Of a stretch of DNA of 64,000 nt, positions 42,541-52,806 are shown piece by piece. Under the pieces are notes generated by a model that was given only the letters and a program-made list of their open reading frames with translations, ran no database searches and had not been told where the DNA came from. The DNA comes from Gp13-AA77 sp035949375 (GTDB lineage Bacteria > Acidobacteriota > Terriglobia > UBA7540). A program made the translations under genes and the position numbers. How positions within the stretch are numbered: position 1 is the first letter of the stretch; the number at the start of each line of letters is the position of its first letter. The stretch is taken from positions 1-64,000 of the forward strand of contig DASZIG010000021.1 of the NCBI GenBank assembly GCA_035949375.1. Direction: 5' to 3'.

Positions 42541-44028
42541 ATGTTAGACTTGCGAATCAACGCGGAACATCCACTGATCAAGTTCAACCGGCAGTTGCCG
42601 GTGTTCAACTGGCACTACCCGTTCGATCGTGAAGAAGACCGCACGGAGGACCGGCTGACGCCGTACCTGAGTTTCCCAAAAATGCAGGTGCGGCGAAGGT
42701 CGGTCTATATCCATATTCCATTCTGCGAAACCATCTGTAATTTCTGTCCGTTCAGTCACGATATGTACAGGCCGGGCTCGGGGGTTGCCGAATACCTCCG
42801 CGCCCTGATCGGGGAGATCAATCTTAAGAAAGACTTCATTGGGCGCTGCAAGGTCGACGCGATCTTTGTCGGAGGCGGAACACCTTCCCTTCTCAGCCCC
42901 GGCGAAATCGAGCTGCTGGGAGAGGCCATCCATCGGAACTTCGATTTGGAGGGCCTGAAGGAGTTCACCTTTGAGGTCGAGGTTAAGAGCGCGTCGCAGG
43001 ATAAGCTGCAGGCGATGCGCAGCATTGGTGTGAACCGGGTCAGCTTTGGAGCGCAGACCTTTTCCCCAAAATACAGGGCGTTGTATCATCTCGACGCCAG
43101 CCAACGCCAAATTACGGACACGGCTGCGCTTCTGAACAGCCTGTTTCCGTACACCAACGTCGACCTGCTTTATGGAACGGCCGGGCAGAGCGCTGACGAA
43201 CTCAGGGCCGACGTCGAGGCGGCGGTCAGATTGCAAACGACCACCATCGACGTATACCCAATCAACAACCTCACGGCGCCGCGCGGGATGCATCTGGCGA
43301 CGGCACGCGCCGGATTGGACGTGCTGCCCGAGAGCACCCGCGTGCAGTTCCGGATTCTTCTGGGCCGGCTATTTCAGGATCTTGGGTACCGGCCCATCAG
43401 CGGATACGGCTTTGCCGTTGCCGGCAATGCCCGCACCAACCCCGTCGACCCGGTGCAACACCAACCGAACTTCCTTTATCACGACATGGTTTATGGGTAC
43501 CAGGATGACGAGATTATCGGCTACGGGTCATCAGCCATCAGCCAGACGCCCGGTTTCAATATGTATAACTTCGCTCGAAGAAAGGCTTACATCGACGAAG
43601 TCTTGAACAACCATGCCTTGCCCCATCTCACCTTTGGGCCGATTCCTGCGCCGGAACGGGGGATTGTTTCCTTTCCGTATCGGGGAGTGCTCGAAAAGCC
43701 GCGCGTTGCCTGGGATAGAGTGCCCGACGAGACTTTGGAAGCCTTACAGGAGGCGATCGCTGCTGAGTTGGTACTTGATCAGGGCGACCGGTACGTCTTG
43801 ACGGAAGCTGGTTTACTGTTCTACGTCAATTTGATGTATTACCTTATGCCCAGTCCAGGCAAGCGTTGCGTGTCAGATCAAATCGAACGCCAGGAACGGA
43901 GCGGACGCACCACGGGAAACACAGATCTAACCGAATGGGCCTGCTCCACCCTTCCGCTGGTCGCCATCTCCCGGCCGGCCGGCGCGCAAGCGCGCTCGGG
44001 AGGGGGGCGGAGCGCACTCGTCGATTGA
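42541..44028 (+). CDS. HemN/HemW-like radical SAM protein
   Basis: 495 residues. VYIHIPFCETICNFCPF gives the CxxxCxxC cluster ligands; IFVGGGTPSLLSPGEIE is the SAM-binding GGT motif; EFTFEVEVKSASQDKLQAMRSIGVNRVSFGAQTF follows the coproporphyrinogen dehydrogenase pattern. A HemN-type C-terminal winged helix seems present to about 440, and the last 50 residues are Arg/Ser/Gly-rich and look unstructured. Family members are heme chaperones (HemW), heme-degrading enzymes (ChuW/HutW) or specialised methylases. The N-terminus (LDLRINAEHPLIKFNRQLPVFNWHYP) differs from standard HemW. Which type applies is not resolved. Confidence 0.85.
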   Translation: MLDLRINAEHPLIKFNRQLPVFNWHYPFDREEDRTEDRLTPYLSFPKMQVRRRSVYIHIPFCETICNFCPFSHDMYRPGSGVAEYLRALIGEINLKKDFIGRCKVDAIFVGGGTPSLLSPGEIELLGEAIHRNFDLEGLKEFTFEVEVKSASQDKLQAMRSIGVNRVSFGAQTFSPKYRALYHLDASQRQITDTAALLNSLFPYTNVDLLYGTAGQSADELRADVEAAVRLQTTTIDVYPINNLTAPRGMHLATARAGLDVLPESTRVQFRILLGRLFQDLGYRPISGYGFAVAGNARTNPVDPVQHQPNFLYHDMVYGYQDDEIIGYGSSAISQTPGFNMYNFARRKAYIDEVLNNHALPHLTFGPIPAPERGIVSFPYRGVLEKPRVAWDRVPDETLEALQEAIAAELVLDQGDRYVLTEAGLLFYVNLMYYLMPSPGKRCVSDQIERQERSGRTTGNTDLTEWACSTLPLVAISRPAGAQARSGGGRSALVD

Positions 44029-44412
44029 AAAGGCCCGTTCGGACATGCTCATGCCCGCCTTCCGCGTGTCCCGCACATCCTGAATTAAGGAGGTCGGCGG
44101 AAGAACGACGTCGGCATGAAGCGGCGGACCAAGGCGCACATTCCCACGCCACTGTCCGGGTGACGCGCCCCCAACAGTTCAGGATTCGACTAAAGGCCCG
44201 ATTCGCAGTCGGGCCTTTTCCGTTTAAAGCCCCACCGTATCAAAGATTCCTCGATTGTTCACCGGTGAGGCCTGGGCGAGGTCATCCGTGTTGAACTTCC
44301 GTGATAAACTGGCGACTCACTGTTATAACTTGTTTATTCATATCATGTATGCAAAGGGCACCTGAAAGGTGAGCTCGAAATAATTAAGACTTGATCTTGC
44401 CGAGGAGCTGAG
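44029..44412. other. Intergenic region with terminator
   Basis: 384 bp between the radical SAM gene and the hydrolase gene. It includes an unassigned AAGGAGGTCGG at about 44088 with no convincing gene behind it, a terminator (next entry), and an AT-rich stretch at 44320-44400 where the hydrolase promoter should be. Confidence 0.4.
44192..44218 (+). terminator. Rho-independent terminator
   Basis: AAAGGCCCGA / TCGGGCCTTT, a perfect 10-bp stem with a 7-nt loop, ending in TTTT. It fits termination of the radical SAM transcript on plus. It reads equally well in reverse, so it could also act on minus. Confidence 0.75.
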
Positions 44413-45486
44413 ATGAACCTCCTGCGTTCGACGCTACGAGCGACTGCTCTAATTCTCTTCGTTACCGGCGCGCTTTCGGTGAAAGCTCCAGCTCTTTGGG
44501 CCGCGCCCAGCAACTTCAACATCGGAACCGCCACCGCCACGGCACTGCCGAACTGCTCCGGCGATCCCGGAGGCGTGAGCGGAAACTGCTGGGGGCTGAA
44601 CGTGAGCTGTCCGAATGTAAAGCCCATTCAGCCGTACGACGCCACCGTGAAGGTGACGAGCCCAGCGGGAAGTTCTCAGGGTACGGTCATCTTCATCACG
44701 GGCGGTGGAGGCGTCCAATACTACGACACCTTCATTTACGGCGGCGACCTCATTCTGGCGGTGGTCGGGGCGGGGTTTACCGCAGCACAGGTTGTTTTTG
44801 ATAATCCGGTGGCAGGTTGGCTTACAGGCCCCGCCGCAGACGGCAACGGACCCATTTCGCTGGCTTGCCTGCCCGCCACCGCAATGCAATGGGTGCATGA
44901 CGCGGTGCTGACCGTGGGCACTCCCCTTTGCGCTACCGGAAACAGCGGCGGCTCCATCGCCATCGCTTATGCCTTGTCCCAATACGGCCGGGACTCGATT
45001 TTCGCCATGGCGGAGCCAACGAGCGGCCCGGAGTTCTCGCGCATTGACTATGGATGCGCCCCGTCTCCCAGGTACATCACCTGCGCCCTCTGCGGCTTCG
45101 GCACCCAAAGTGACAGCTTTCAGCTGAGTGACGCCGAGGACTTCGTCGACCCCGCCTATACCGGCGTTGTGACCGGCCAGCCGAACGGCCCTTGCTCTGC
45201 CGGAATCGAGGGCTCACGGCAAAACGCCGCTTCGTTCCGCCACGACAGCATCCTGTCGGACACTTTCCCACCGCAACTGTCGTTCGCGACTCAAATCCAC
45301 TTTGCCTTTGGCGGACAGGACACCGACGGGGGCGCGATTCCCGAAGGCATCGAATGGGCTTCTCACGTGTCGAGCGCCGCCACCATCGTGTGCGTGCCTT
45401 CGGCGGGCCACGAAATGCCCAACTATCCGGCCGGCGAAGCCCAGATTCAGAACGATCTGATCAAGTACTGCAAGCTACCCCAGTAG
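44413..45486 (+). CDS. Secreted alpha/beta hydrolase
   Basis: 357 residues, with a signal peptide (1-30, ending WA-AP). GTVIFITGGGG, then the nucleophile elbow LCATGNSGGSIAIAYALSQYG (GNSGG), an Asp in FGGQDTDGGA, and His in PSAGHEMPN complete a Ser-Asp-His triad in the right order. Ten or more cysteines suggest disulfides and extracellular location. It resembles poly(3-hydroxyalkanoate) depolymerase-like or esterase-type hydrolases; substrate unknown. Confidence 0.8.
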   Translation: MNLLRSTLRATALILFVTGALSVKAPALWAAPSNFNIGTATATALPNCSGDPGGVSGNCWGLNVSCPNVKPIQPYDATVKVTSPAGSSQGTVIFITGGGGVQYYDTFIYGGDLILAVVGAGFTAAQVVFDNPVAGWLTGPAADGNGPISLACLPATAMQWVHDAVLTVGTPLCATGNSGGSIAIAYALSQYGRDSIFAMAEPTSGPEFSRIDYGCAPSPRYITCALCGFGTQSDSFQLSDAEDFVDPAYTGVVTGQPNGPCSAGIEGSRQNAASFRHDSILSDTFPPQLSFATQIHFAFGGQDTDGGAIPEGIEWASHVSSAATIVCVPSAGHEMPNYPAGEAQIQNDLIKYCKLPQ

Positions 45487-46132
45487 AGGTCTTTCGAATT
45501 CGGACGCTGCGGGAGTCGTTGTACGGTGCTGATCTAGGCTAGACCAAGATGCCCACAGCGTTTGACAATCCCGGGCCCCCCGTGTCATGCTGGCGCTGAG
45601 CGTGAGCCTTGTGGAAATCGAACACCCACTCCATTCGAGCAGTCGCCCGTGCTTCGGCCGGTTACCGACATTGCCGCAAGCTCCGCCGACTTCCGGCAGG
45701 TGGACGATTCCTGTTTCCTGCCCATCGAAGGACCGCCCGAGCAAGGGCAGATGGCGAAAATTTAAAAATGTTACGAACGAAGCCGTTAGGTTGTTCAATA
45801 AAAAGGACTTCTGTTTTCCATATTTGATGAAAGCCGTTAGGTTATTGAAAAATCACATGTTACATGAATAAAGCCGTTAGGTCACTGATGGGAAACGGTT
45901 TAACATCAAAAATAGCCCTCGCTTTTGACCTCATCTCAGCGTTTTGCGCGCGAAAACAGCGAAAATCGGCCCGGCGCACCCGCACCCGGAACCTCGTCTG
46001 GCACGACGCCTCCCCCAGGATGTTCGGCGGCCGGCACGCGCTCGCGCGGAAGCGGAGCAGGCAGCCGTCGAATGGGGTAGCATCATCAAAAGGCCCTCAG
46101 GGAGATGGCCGGCCGGCAACGAAAGGCGACAT
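45487..46132. other. Long intergenic region with low-GC repeats
   Basis: 646 bp with no supported gene. The first half has typical GC, the block 45745-45930 is AT-rich and contains the AAGCCGTTAGGT repeats listed separately. The TPR frame stays open across 45944-46132, but it has no start signal there. Confidence 0.5.
45780..45882. repeat. Three AAGCCGTTAGGT direct repeats
   Basis: Identical 12-mers at 45780-45791, 45831-45842 and 45871-45882 (spacing 51 and 40 bp), each followed by a variable AT-rich spacer. GC content is far below the flanks. The AT-rich block at 19960-20040 has a similar CGAAGCC motif. Confidence 0.6.
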
Positions 46133-48487
46133 GTGAAGCGTGACTTAAAGGCCGTGAATGCGCGCCTCAAGCGGGAGGCGGGCGGCGCGGACGGACATGC
46201 AGGTGGCCGCCGCGCTCGAGCGTGGACGTTCCTCATCCCCGCTCTTGCGGCGGTGCTGTTCGCGGCCGCCTGCTCGCAGGATCCCAATACCGCCCGGCGC
46301 AAATACCAGGAAAGCGGAGATCGCTACTTCGACAAGGGAGACTACCGGTCGGCGGCCATTCAATATCAGAACGCCGTTCGGGTGGACCCGAACTTCGAGA
46401 GCGCCCACGCCAAGCTGGCCAAATCTTACGTCAGGCTCGGCATGTGGGGCGCCGCCTATCAGGAGCTCAACCGCGCTGTCGAAGAGGATCCGAACGACTT
46501 GGAGGCCCAGGAAATGCTCGGCGACCTGCTTCTGGCCGCCAAAGAGTTCCACCACGCGCAAGAAGTGGCGGATACGATTCTCAAGAAGGACCCGAACAGC
46601 GTCCAGGGTCATATTCTGCTCGCGAACTCCTACGCGGCTCTCAACGACGTCACGAGCTCGCTCGACGAGATGCAGAGCGCGATTCAATTGTCTCCCGGCC
46701 AACCCAAGTCGTACCTGAACATGGCTTATCTGGAGTGGAACGCCAAAGAGACGTCGGAAGCCGAGGCGAGCTTCAAGAAAGCGATCGACCTCGATCCGAA
46801 GTCATCTGCGGCCGTCCTGGCGCTCGGCAATTTCTACATGCAGCAGCGGCGCTGGGCCGAAGCGGAGCAACAATTCCGCCGGGGCGTGGAATTGGATCCC
46901 AAGAGTGCGCTGCCGCCGACGGCCCTGGCGCGGCTCTATCTGGCCCAAGGGCAGAAAGAGCAGGCCGAACAGGTACTGCAGCAGACGAAGCGCTCCCTGC
47001 CTGACAATCCGGCCGCGTACCGCCTGCTCGGCGACTTTTACTTTGCCGTGGGCGACCTCGACAAAGCCGTGGCCGAGTACGCCGGGGTTTACAAGGATCA
47101 TCCCAAGGACCTCTTCTCGGAGCAGAACTACATCCAGCTGCTGATCTTCCACAACGATCTCGGCCAGGCGGCGCAACTGAATGACAAGATCCTGAAAAAG
47201 GACCCATCGGACGAGCGGGCGCTGATTGCCCGCGGGGAAATCATGTCGGCCCAGGGCAAGATCAACGATGCCGTGCAGGCGCTGCAGGATGCCGTCAAGA
47301 ACGACCCTCAAAACGCGGGCGGGCATTACCTGCTGGGGTTGGTCTTCAACCAGAAAGGGGACGTGGGGCGCGCGCAGTCCGAATGGCAGACCGCGGTGAG
47401 GCTGCGGCCCAACATGACAGGGGCGTTGCGCGCGTTGGTTGATCTGTCGGTGCGCAAGCAGGACTGGAACCAGGTCACGGAAAATGCGGAAGGCCTGATC
47501 AAAGCGCTGCCGGGCTCCCCCGAGGGCTACATGGATCGCGCCGTGGCCCGGGCCGCGCAGGGCGACCCTTCGGGAGCCGAGGCGGATCTCGAGAAAGCCG
47601 TCCAGATGGCGCCGCAAGCGCCTGTGACCTATGCCCGGCTGGCGGAGTTCCGGTCCGGCCAAAAGAGATACCCGGAGGCTGAGAAGCTGTTCCAGCAGGC
47701 GCTGACCCTGGATCCGAATTTCGTGGAGGCGCTCGACGGCCTGGTTCAAATGGACATGGATGAAAAGCAGCCTGCTGTGGCGGTGAGGCTGGTCGAGGCG
47801 CAGATCGCCAAGGAGCCCGGGAACGGCGCCTATGAGGTCACGCTGGGCAAGCTCGAGGCGCAAGCCAAGGACTACGGCAAGGCGGAAGCCGCGGCCGCGA
47901 AGGCCGTGGACTTGAACGGCAAGGATCTGGCCGCCCTGCAACTGCTCGGTGAGATGCAGGAGGCCGAAGGCAAACCCGATCAGGCCATTCTCACCCTCGA
48001 ACAGGCGATTGCCGTGAGCCCCGACGATCCTTTCGGCTACAGCGAGATCGGCCAGATTGAGGACTCCCGCGGCAACTGGCAGCAGGCCCAGACCTGGTAT
48101 CAGAAGGCCCTGCAGGTACGCCCGGACTACCCCCTGGCGGCTAACAATCTAGCCTACATCATGCTTCAGCACAACCTGGGCGCCGACATGGCGCTGTCGC
48201 TCGCGCAGGCCGCCCGCCGCGGCCTGCCGGACTCGCCCGAAGTCAACGATACGCTGGGTTGGGCCTACTATGAGAAGGGGGTTTACGGCTCAGCGGTCAC
48301 GCAGTTGCAGGAAGCGGTGAAGAACAATCCCCGGAATCCGAGCTACCACTACCACCTCGGTCTCGCCTACGCCAAGCTGGGGGACAGGGCGAAGGCCCGG
48401 ACCGAACTCCAGCACATCTTGGAAACGAATCCTGACTTTGCGCAGACGGCCGAAGTACGCCAGGCCCTTGCCCAGATCACGCGCTAG
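46133..48487 (+). CDS. TPR-repeat lipoprotein, PrsT-like
   Basis: 784 residues from the GTG at 46133 (AAAGGCGA upstream). A basic N-terminus, then WTFLIPALAAVLFAAACSQDP, a lipobox-like signal with Cys as the lipid site. The rest is about 20 TPR units of 34 residues (e.g. AIQYQNAVRVDPNFESAHAKLAKSYVRLGMW; AEQQFRRGVELDPKSALPPTALARLYLAQGQ). Size and layout match the PrsT-type TPR lipoprotein of PEP-CTERM/exopolysaccharide systems. PEP-CTERM proteins are in this window (30697, 52807), though no exosortase is. It is probably a periplasmic scaffold in polysaccharide export. Confidence 0.85.
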   Translation: MKRDLKAVNARLKREAGGADGHAGGRRARAWTFLIPALAAVLFAAACSQDPNTARRKYQESGDRYFDKGDYRSAAIQYQNAVRVDPNFESAHAKLAKSYVRLGMWGAAYQELNRAVEEDPNDLEAQEMLGDLLLAAKEFHHAQEVADTILKKDPNSVQGHILLANSYAALNDVTSSLDEMQSAIQLSPGQPKSYLNMAYLEWNAKETSEAEASFKKAIDLDPKSSAAVLALGNFYMQQRRWAEAEQQFRRGVELDPKSALPPTALARLYLAQGQKEQAEQVLQQTKRSLPDNPAAYRLLGDFYFAVGDLDKAVAEYAGVYKDHPKDLFSEQNYIQLLIFHNDLGQAAQLNDKILKKDPSDERALIARGEIMSAQGKINDAVQALQDAVKNDPQNAGGHYLLGLVFNQKGDVGRAQSEWQTAVRLRPNMTGALRALVDLSVRKQDWNQVTENAEGLIKALPGSPEGYMDRAVARAAQGDPSGAEADLEKAVQMAPQAPVTYARLAEFRSGQKRYPEAEKLFQQALTLDPNFVEALDGLVQMDMDEKQPAVAVRLVEAQIAKEPGNGAYEVTLGKLEAQAKDYGKAEAAAAKAVDLNGKDLAALQLLGEMQEAEGKPDQAILTLEQAIAVSPDDPFGYSEIGQIEDSRGNWQQAQTWYQKALQVRPDYPLAANNLAYIMLQHNLGADMALSLAQAARRGLPDSPEVNDTLGWAYYEKGVYGSAVTQLQEAVKNNPRNPSYHYHLGLAYAKLGDRAKARTELQHILETNPDFAQTAEVRQALAQITR

Positions 48488-48543
48488 CCTCTTCAGTGAA
48501 ACCGCCGCACGCGCCGGATTTTTCCCGCGTGGCGGCGGCCCCG

Positions 48544-51500
48544 CTACTTTACCGTCAAAGTGCCGGCGACATTGTGCGACAGGCTTCCCGAGGTGCCCGT
48601 CACGGAGAACATGTAAGTGCCCGCCGCAGTACCCGACGTTTGATTGGATGACCCGCCCGCCGCCGTGCTGTTGCCGCAAGACGACCACGCCAGGATGGAG
48701 AGCAGGGCCAGTCCGAGAATCAAACTGGGCTTGCGCTTGCGCGTCAATAGAACGAGAGTGGCGAGGCCCAGACCGAGCGAGGCCAGCAGCAAGCGGCCTC
48801 CGAGCGGCCCGATCGGCGGCAGGCGCCGCGACCAGGGAGCGAGCGAAGATGGCGCGGTCGTGAAGACGTCCACGCTCACCTCCACAGCGACCTTGCCCGT
48901 CGAAGGCGTAATGACCGACGGCGACACTGAGCACGTGGTAAGGCTAGGCACGCCTGAGCAGGCCACGGTCACCGGTCCATTAAACCCGCCGAGGGGCGTG
49001 ATCGTCATGTTGTAGACGGCCTCCATCCCCGGGTTCACCGACTGTCCGCCGGGCGGCCAGATCGTGAACAGGAAGTCGGCGCCGAGGCCGGTCAGGGCTG
49101 CCGTCTGCGGACTGCCCGCAGCGTTATCCGCCAGGCTGACGCTGGCGTTCCAGGTTCCGCCCACGGTGGGCTTGAAGGTTACGCTGATCGTACAAGAGGC
49201 GTTGATCGCCAGGGTTGATCCGCAGTTGTTGCTCTCCGTGAACTGATTAGCGTTCGTGCCTGTGACGCTGATGCTCGTGATGCTGGCCGTGGCGCTGCCG
49301 GTATTGGTCGCCGTGATGGTCTTGGTTGCGCCCACCGTGTTGATGATCGTACTCGCAAAGCTGAGCGATGACGGGCTGAGCGCGATGACCGGTTCAACCC
49401 CCGTACCGCTCAGGCTGACCGTGTTGGTGCTCGGCGTGGCATTGGAGGTGATATAGAGCGAGGCTGTTCGCGATCCGGTCGCCGAGGGGTGAAAGGTTAC
49501 TGCGATGGTGCAGGTCGCAGCCGCGGCCAGTGTGGTGCCGCACTGGCTCGCGGTGAAGTCTGAGTAATTCAAGCCTGTAATGGTAACGCCCGTGATCGAA
49601 ACCGAGGTCGTGCTGATGTTGGTCACCTTCACGTCCTGGGCCGCGCTGGTGGTCGCCACAATCTGGCTGGCGAAGGTGAGGCTGGCGGGTGACACCGAAA
49701 GGGCGGCCGTAATGCCAGTCCCCGTGAGGGCGGCGGTCTGCGTCGGGCCGCTCGAGGCGTTGTCCGTGACGGTCAGTGACCCGGTGGCAGCGCCGGCCGC
49801 GGTCGGGGTGAACGTGACGTAGATGCTGCAGGTCGCGCCCGCGCCGAGCGCGCTCGTGCAGTTGCCCGTCTCGGAAAAGCTGCTGCTGGCCGCAATGCTG
49901 ATAATGGTCAAAGGGGCGCTGCCGGTGTTGGTCAAGGTGACGGTCTGCGCGGCGCTCGGGGTGTTGACCAACTGCGCGGCAAAGGTGAGGCTGGAAGGCG
50001 AAAGGGTTGCCGCCGGTACCACGCCCGTACCGCTCAGATTGGCGACCTGGGCGCCGTTCGATGCGTTGCTGTTCACCGTGAGGGTGGCAGAGCGCGCGCC
50101 CGTCGCGGCGGGCTTGAAGGTGATATTCACCGTGCAGTTGCTACCGGGCGCGATCGTGGTGTCAAGGCAGTTGTCGGTTTCGGAAAAGTCACCCGGATCG
50201 GTGCCGCCAAAAACCAGTGTGGAAATGGTCAAACCCGCGGTGCCGGTATTCGTGACCGTAAGCGCCATGGGACTGCTGCTGGTGCCGACCGACTGATTGC
50301 CGAAAGCCACAGAATTCACCGACAGGCCAACGGCCGGCGCCGTGACCTGGCTGATCTTCGACACGAAGGCGTCGCCATTTCCCATGTTGCCGGACTGGAA
50401 CGGATTCAACGTCGGGAAGTTGGTGGAAAAGGTGGAGCCCGCCACATAAATGTTGGGAGTGGAATCCAGGGCGATGCCGTAGCCGGTGTCGTTGGCCGCG
50501 CCGCCGAGATAAGAGGAGAGCACCAGCGGACTGTTGCCCGCCGCGTTGAATACCGTCACGAAAGCGTCCTCGCCCCCCGCCAGCGTTCCGCAGCACGACA
50601 AAGCGTTGGCGACGGGGAAGTCCGATGAGTACGATCCGCCGGTGACGTAGGCCTCGCCAAAGGCGTCCAGCGCAATCGCGCTCGCGAAGTCGTAGCCGCT
50701 GCCTCCGAGATAGGTGGAATAGGTGAGCCCCGAGGCAGAGCTGTTCAGCTTGAAGACAAAGGCGTCAGGGGTGGGAGTTCCGTTCACCGGATTGCAGAGG
50801 CCGTCCGTTCCGCACGTGGTCTGGAAAGCGCCCGAGGTCACCGGGAAATCGGTCGAAGCGGTTTGGCCGGCAACGTAGGCGTTGTCGCTCCCATCGAGCG
50901 CGATCGCATAACCGGTGTCGTTCCCCGCGCCGCCGCTGCCGCCGGCATAGGTCAGGTAGCCGAGCGCCGTAGCCGTGGAGTTCAGCTTGGCCACAAAGGG
51001 CTCGCCCTCGCACACCGCTTTGCTATCCAGCTTGCAGGCAGGTTGGAACACGCCTGAGGTGGATTTTAAGTCGGTGGAGTTGGTCGTTCCCGTGATGTAG
51101 GCGTTGAAAGCGGAATCCACGGCTACGCCGAGAGCGTAATCAACGCCGCTGCCGCCGAGGTAGGTGGAATACACCAGCGAGCTTGCGCCGGAGGCCGCGG
51201 TATTGAACTTGGAAACGAAGGCGTCGGAATTGGCCACGCCGTTCGACGTATTGCAGGTTCCGTCGGTACCGCATTCGGTTTGAATCACGCCCGCGGTGAC
51301 CGGGAAGTTGGTGGAGGCGGTCTGGCCGGCAACGTAAACCCCGCCCGCAGAGTCCAGCGCGATGCCGTAGGCGCTGTTCGTGTTGCTGCCTCCCAGATAG
51401 GTGGAGTAAATCAAACTCGATCCCGTCGAGCTGATCTCACTGACAAATGCGTTGAGGCACGCGCCGGTCGAGTTCACGTTGCAGGTGCTCTGGAAGGCGT

Positions 51501-52620
51501 TCTTTACCGGGAAATTCGTAGCCGAACCCGTTTGTCCGGCGAGGTAGGCGTTGCCGGAACTGTCGAGCGCGAGCCCAAATGCGATGTCGCTGCCGCTGCC
51601 GCCCAAATAGGTCGAGAAGACGAGCGAGCTGCCGTCCGCGCTCAGCTTGGTCACGAAGGCGTTCCGTTCGCAGATGCCTTGTGAGTCGAGCGTGCAGGTC
51701 GGCTGGAAGACGCCGCTCGTCACGGGAAAGTCTGTCGATGCCGTATCCCCGGCGACGTAGGCTTCTCCGGCGCTGTCCACGGCGATGGCGCGCGCCTCGT
51801 CCAGTTGAGTTCCGCCGAGGTATGTGGAATAGAGAAGCTCAGGATCGATGACCAGCTCTTTGCTGCGGTCGTAGGCTCCGACGCGGAAGCCTATACGGCG
51901 CCGCCCCCTAAGCACAAATCTGCCGTCGATTGGAATGCGGCCTCCGGAGTCTGCCATCTGGTATACGACCGGCTTCCCGAAGCGCAACTCGCTGTTCGGC
52001 AACGCCGCGACCAGATTGCCCTGGGCGTCAATCGATAGCCCGTGCGCGCCCTGCAGCTCAAACGCGATGCGGCGCGGATCAGCCCCCGGCGAAATGACCC
52101 AATCCTGCTCGAGTTGGCGTTCGGTACCGTAGTAGACGACGCTCACGCCGGGATAGACGTTCTCGTAGCTGACCCGGGCGAAGTTCGGCACGTTGGTGCG
52201 CCACTCTGCGGGATCGCGGCCGATGAAATAGTTGGTCTTTCCCGGAAGCTCGTTCTCCGCCCTCACCCGGGGTGATGATCCGGCACCGGCGAAACGCAGG
52301 GCAAGCGAACTTGCGTCGCGGCCGCCATTCAGACTAAACACTGCCCGATCAGGAGTCAGGAAGAGCGTGTAGCCGGCCCCACGACCGAGATAGAGCACCC
52401 GCGGATCGGTCTGCCCACGGTTTTGCTCGAAAGCGAGGGGTAACCTGGCAAAGCGCCCCTCGGCTTTATCTTGGACGGGGCGGGAATTCCCTTGCGGGGA
52501 CGCGGCTGGACCGGATCCAAGCGCTCTGTCCTGCGAGAAGGCGGCGCCGGCCAGACTGGCGAGCAGGACCGCACCAAGTGAAAATGCTGCTAAACGGTAA
52601 AACAAGTTCAGGCGGCGCAT
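48544..52620 (-). CDS. Giant secreted SBBP-repeat / choice-of-anchor D protein
   Basis: 1358 residues from the ATG at 52620. Signal peptide to about residue 32. Residues 50-270 are the domain that precedes SBBP repeats in this family (LPLAFEQNRGQTDPRVLYLGRGAGYTLFL, WRTNVPNFARVSYENVYPGVSVVYYG). Next come about nine SBBP repeats (YSTYLGGSG.D.A.G.ALDS.GNAYVAG.T.S.DFPVT), and from about 730 to 1200 five to six choice-of-anchor D (ASPM/SPD-2/Hydin) beta domains (LSPSSLTFA...TVTLTNTGSAPLTI). A hydrophobic segment with RKRK near 1290 and a late LAWSSCGNS follow, then a short Ig-like end. Surface or matrix protein, role unknown. Confidence 0.85.
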   Translation of the reverse strand: MRRLNLFYRLAAFSLGAVLLASLAGAAFSQDRALGSGPAASPQGNSRPVQDKAEGRFARLPLAFEQNRGQTDPRVLYLGRGAGYTLFLTPDRAVFSLNGGRDASSLALRFAGAGSSPRVRAENELPGKTNYFIGRDPAEWRTNVPNFARVSYENVYPGVSVVYYGTERQLEQDWVISPGADPRRIAFELQGAHGLSIDAQGNLVAALPNSELRFGKPVVYQMADSGGRIPIDGRFVLRGRRRIGFRVGAYDRSKELVIDPELLYSTYLGGTQLDEARAIAVDSAGEAYVAGDTASTDFPVTSGVFQPTCTLDSQGICERNAFVTKLSADGSSLVFSTYLGGSGSDIAFGLALDSSGNAYLAGQTGSATNFPVKNAFQSTCNVNSTGACLNAFVSEISSTGSSLIYSTYLGGSNTNSAYGIALDSAGGVYVAGQTASTNFPVTAGVIQTECGTDGTCNTSNGVANSDAFVSKFNTAASGASSLVYSTYLGGSGVDYALGVAVDSAFNAYITGTTNSTDLKSTSGVFQPACKLDSKAVCEGEPFVAKLNSTATALGYLTYAGGSGGAGNDTGYAIALDGSDNAYVAGQTASTDFPVTSGAFQTTCGTDGLCNPVNGTPTPDAFVFKLNSSASGLTYSTYLGGSGYDFASAIALDAFGEAYVTGGSYSSDFPVANALSCCGTLAGGEDAFVTVFNAAGNSPLVLSSYLGGAANDTGYGIALDSTPNIYVAGSTFSTNFPTLNPFQSGNMGNGDAFVSKISQVTAPAVGLSVNSVAFGNQSVGTSSSPMALTVTNTGTAGLTISTLVFGGTDPGDFSETDNCLDTTIAPGSNCTVNITFKPAATGARSATLTVNSNASNGAQVANLSGTGVVPAATLSPSSLTFAAQLVNTPSAAQTVTLTNTGSAPLTIISIAASSSFSETGNCTSALGAGATCSIYVTFTPTAAGAATGSLTVTDNASSGPTQTAALTGTGITAALSVSPASLTFASQIVATTSAAQDVKVTNISTTSVSITGVTITGLNYSDFTASQCGTTLAAAATCTIAVTFHPSATGSRTASLYITSNATPSTNTVSLSGTGVEPVIALSPSSLSFASTIINTVGATKTITATNTGSATASITSISVTGTNANQFTESNNCGSTLAINASCTISVTFKPTVGGTWNASVSLADNAAGSPQTAALTGLGADFLFTIWPPGGQSVNPGMEAVYNMTITPLGGFNGPVTVACSGVPSLTTCSVSPSVITPSTGKVAVEVSVDVFTTAPSSLAPWSRRLPPIGPLGGRLLLASLGLGLATLVLLTRKRKPSLILGLALLSILAWSSCGNSTAAGGSSNQTSGTAAGTYMFSVTGTSGSLSHNVAGTLTVK

Positions 52621-52806
52621 GGATGGTGTTCTCCTCCGGTGCAGTGTCAACCAGCCGCCGGCAATTCCGGCGGGCACAACTGCGCTTCATGTGTTGCCAA
52701 GGGGATCCCTGATACCGGAAGGTTGGTAAGCCGGAGCGTTGGGCGAAGAGCTTTCCCTTCTCAGGAAAAACGTCCCCCTAAATTCCCAAGAAACAGGGCC
52801 GCGCGC

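Noticed and set aside
44088..44163. Small gene after AAGGAGGTCGG
   Set aside because: The only ATG is too far from the site and the frame has 15 codons.
45780..45882. Integron attC sites
   Set aside because: GTTAGGT fits the R core but there is no opposing RYYYAAC core with the right pairing, no cassettes and no integrase.
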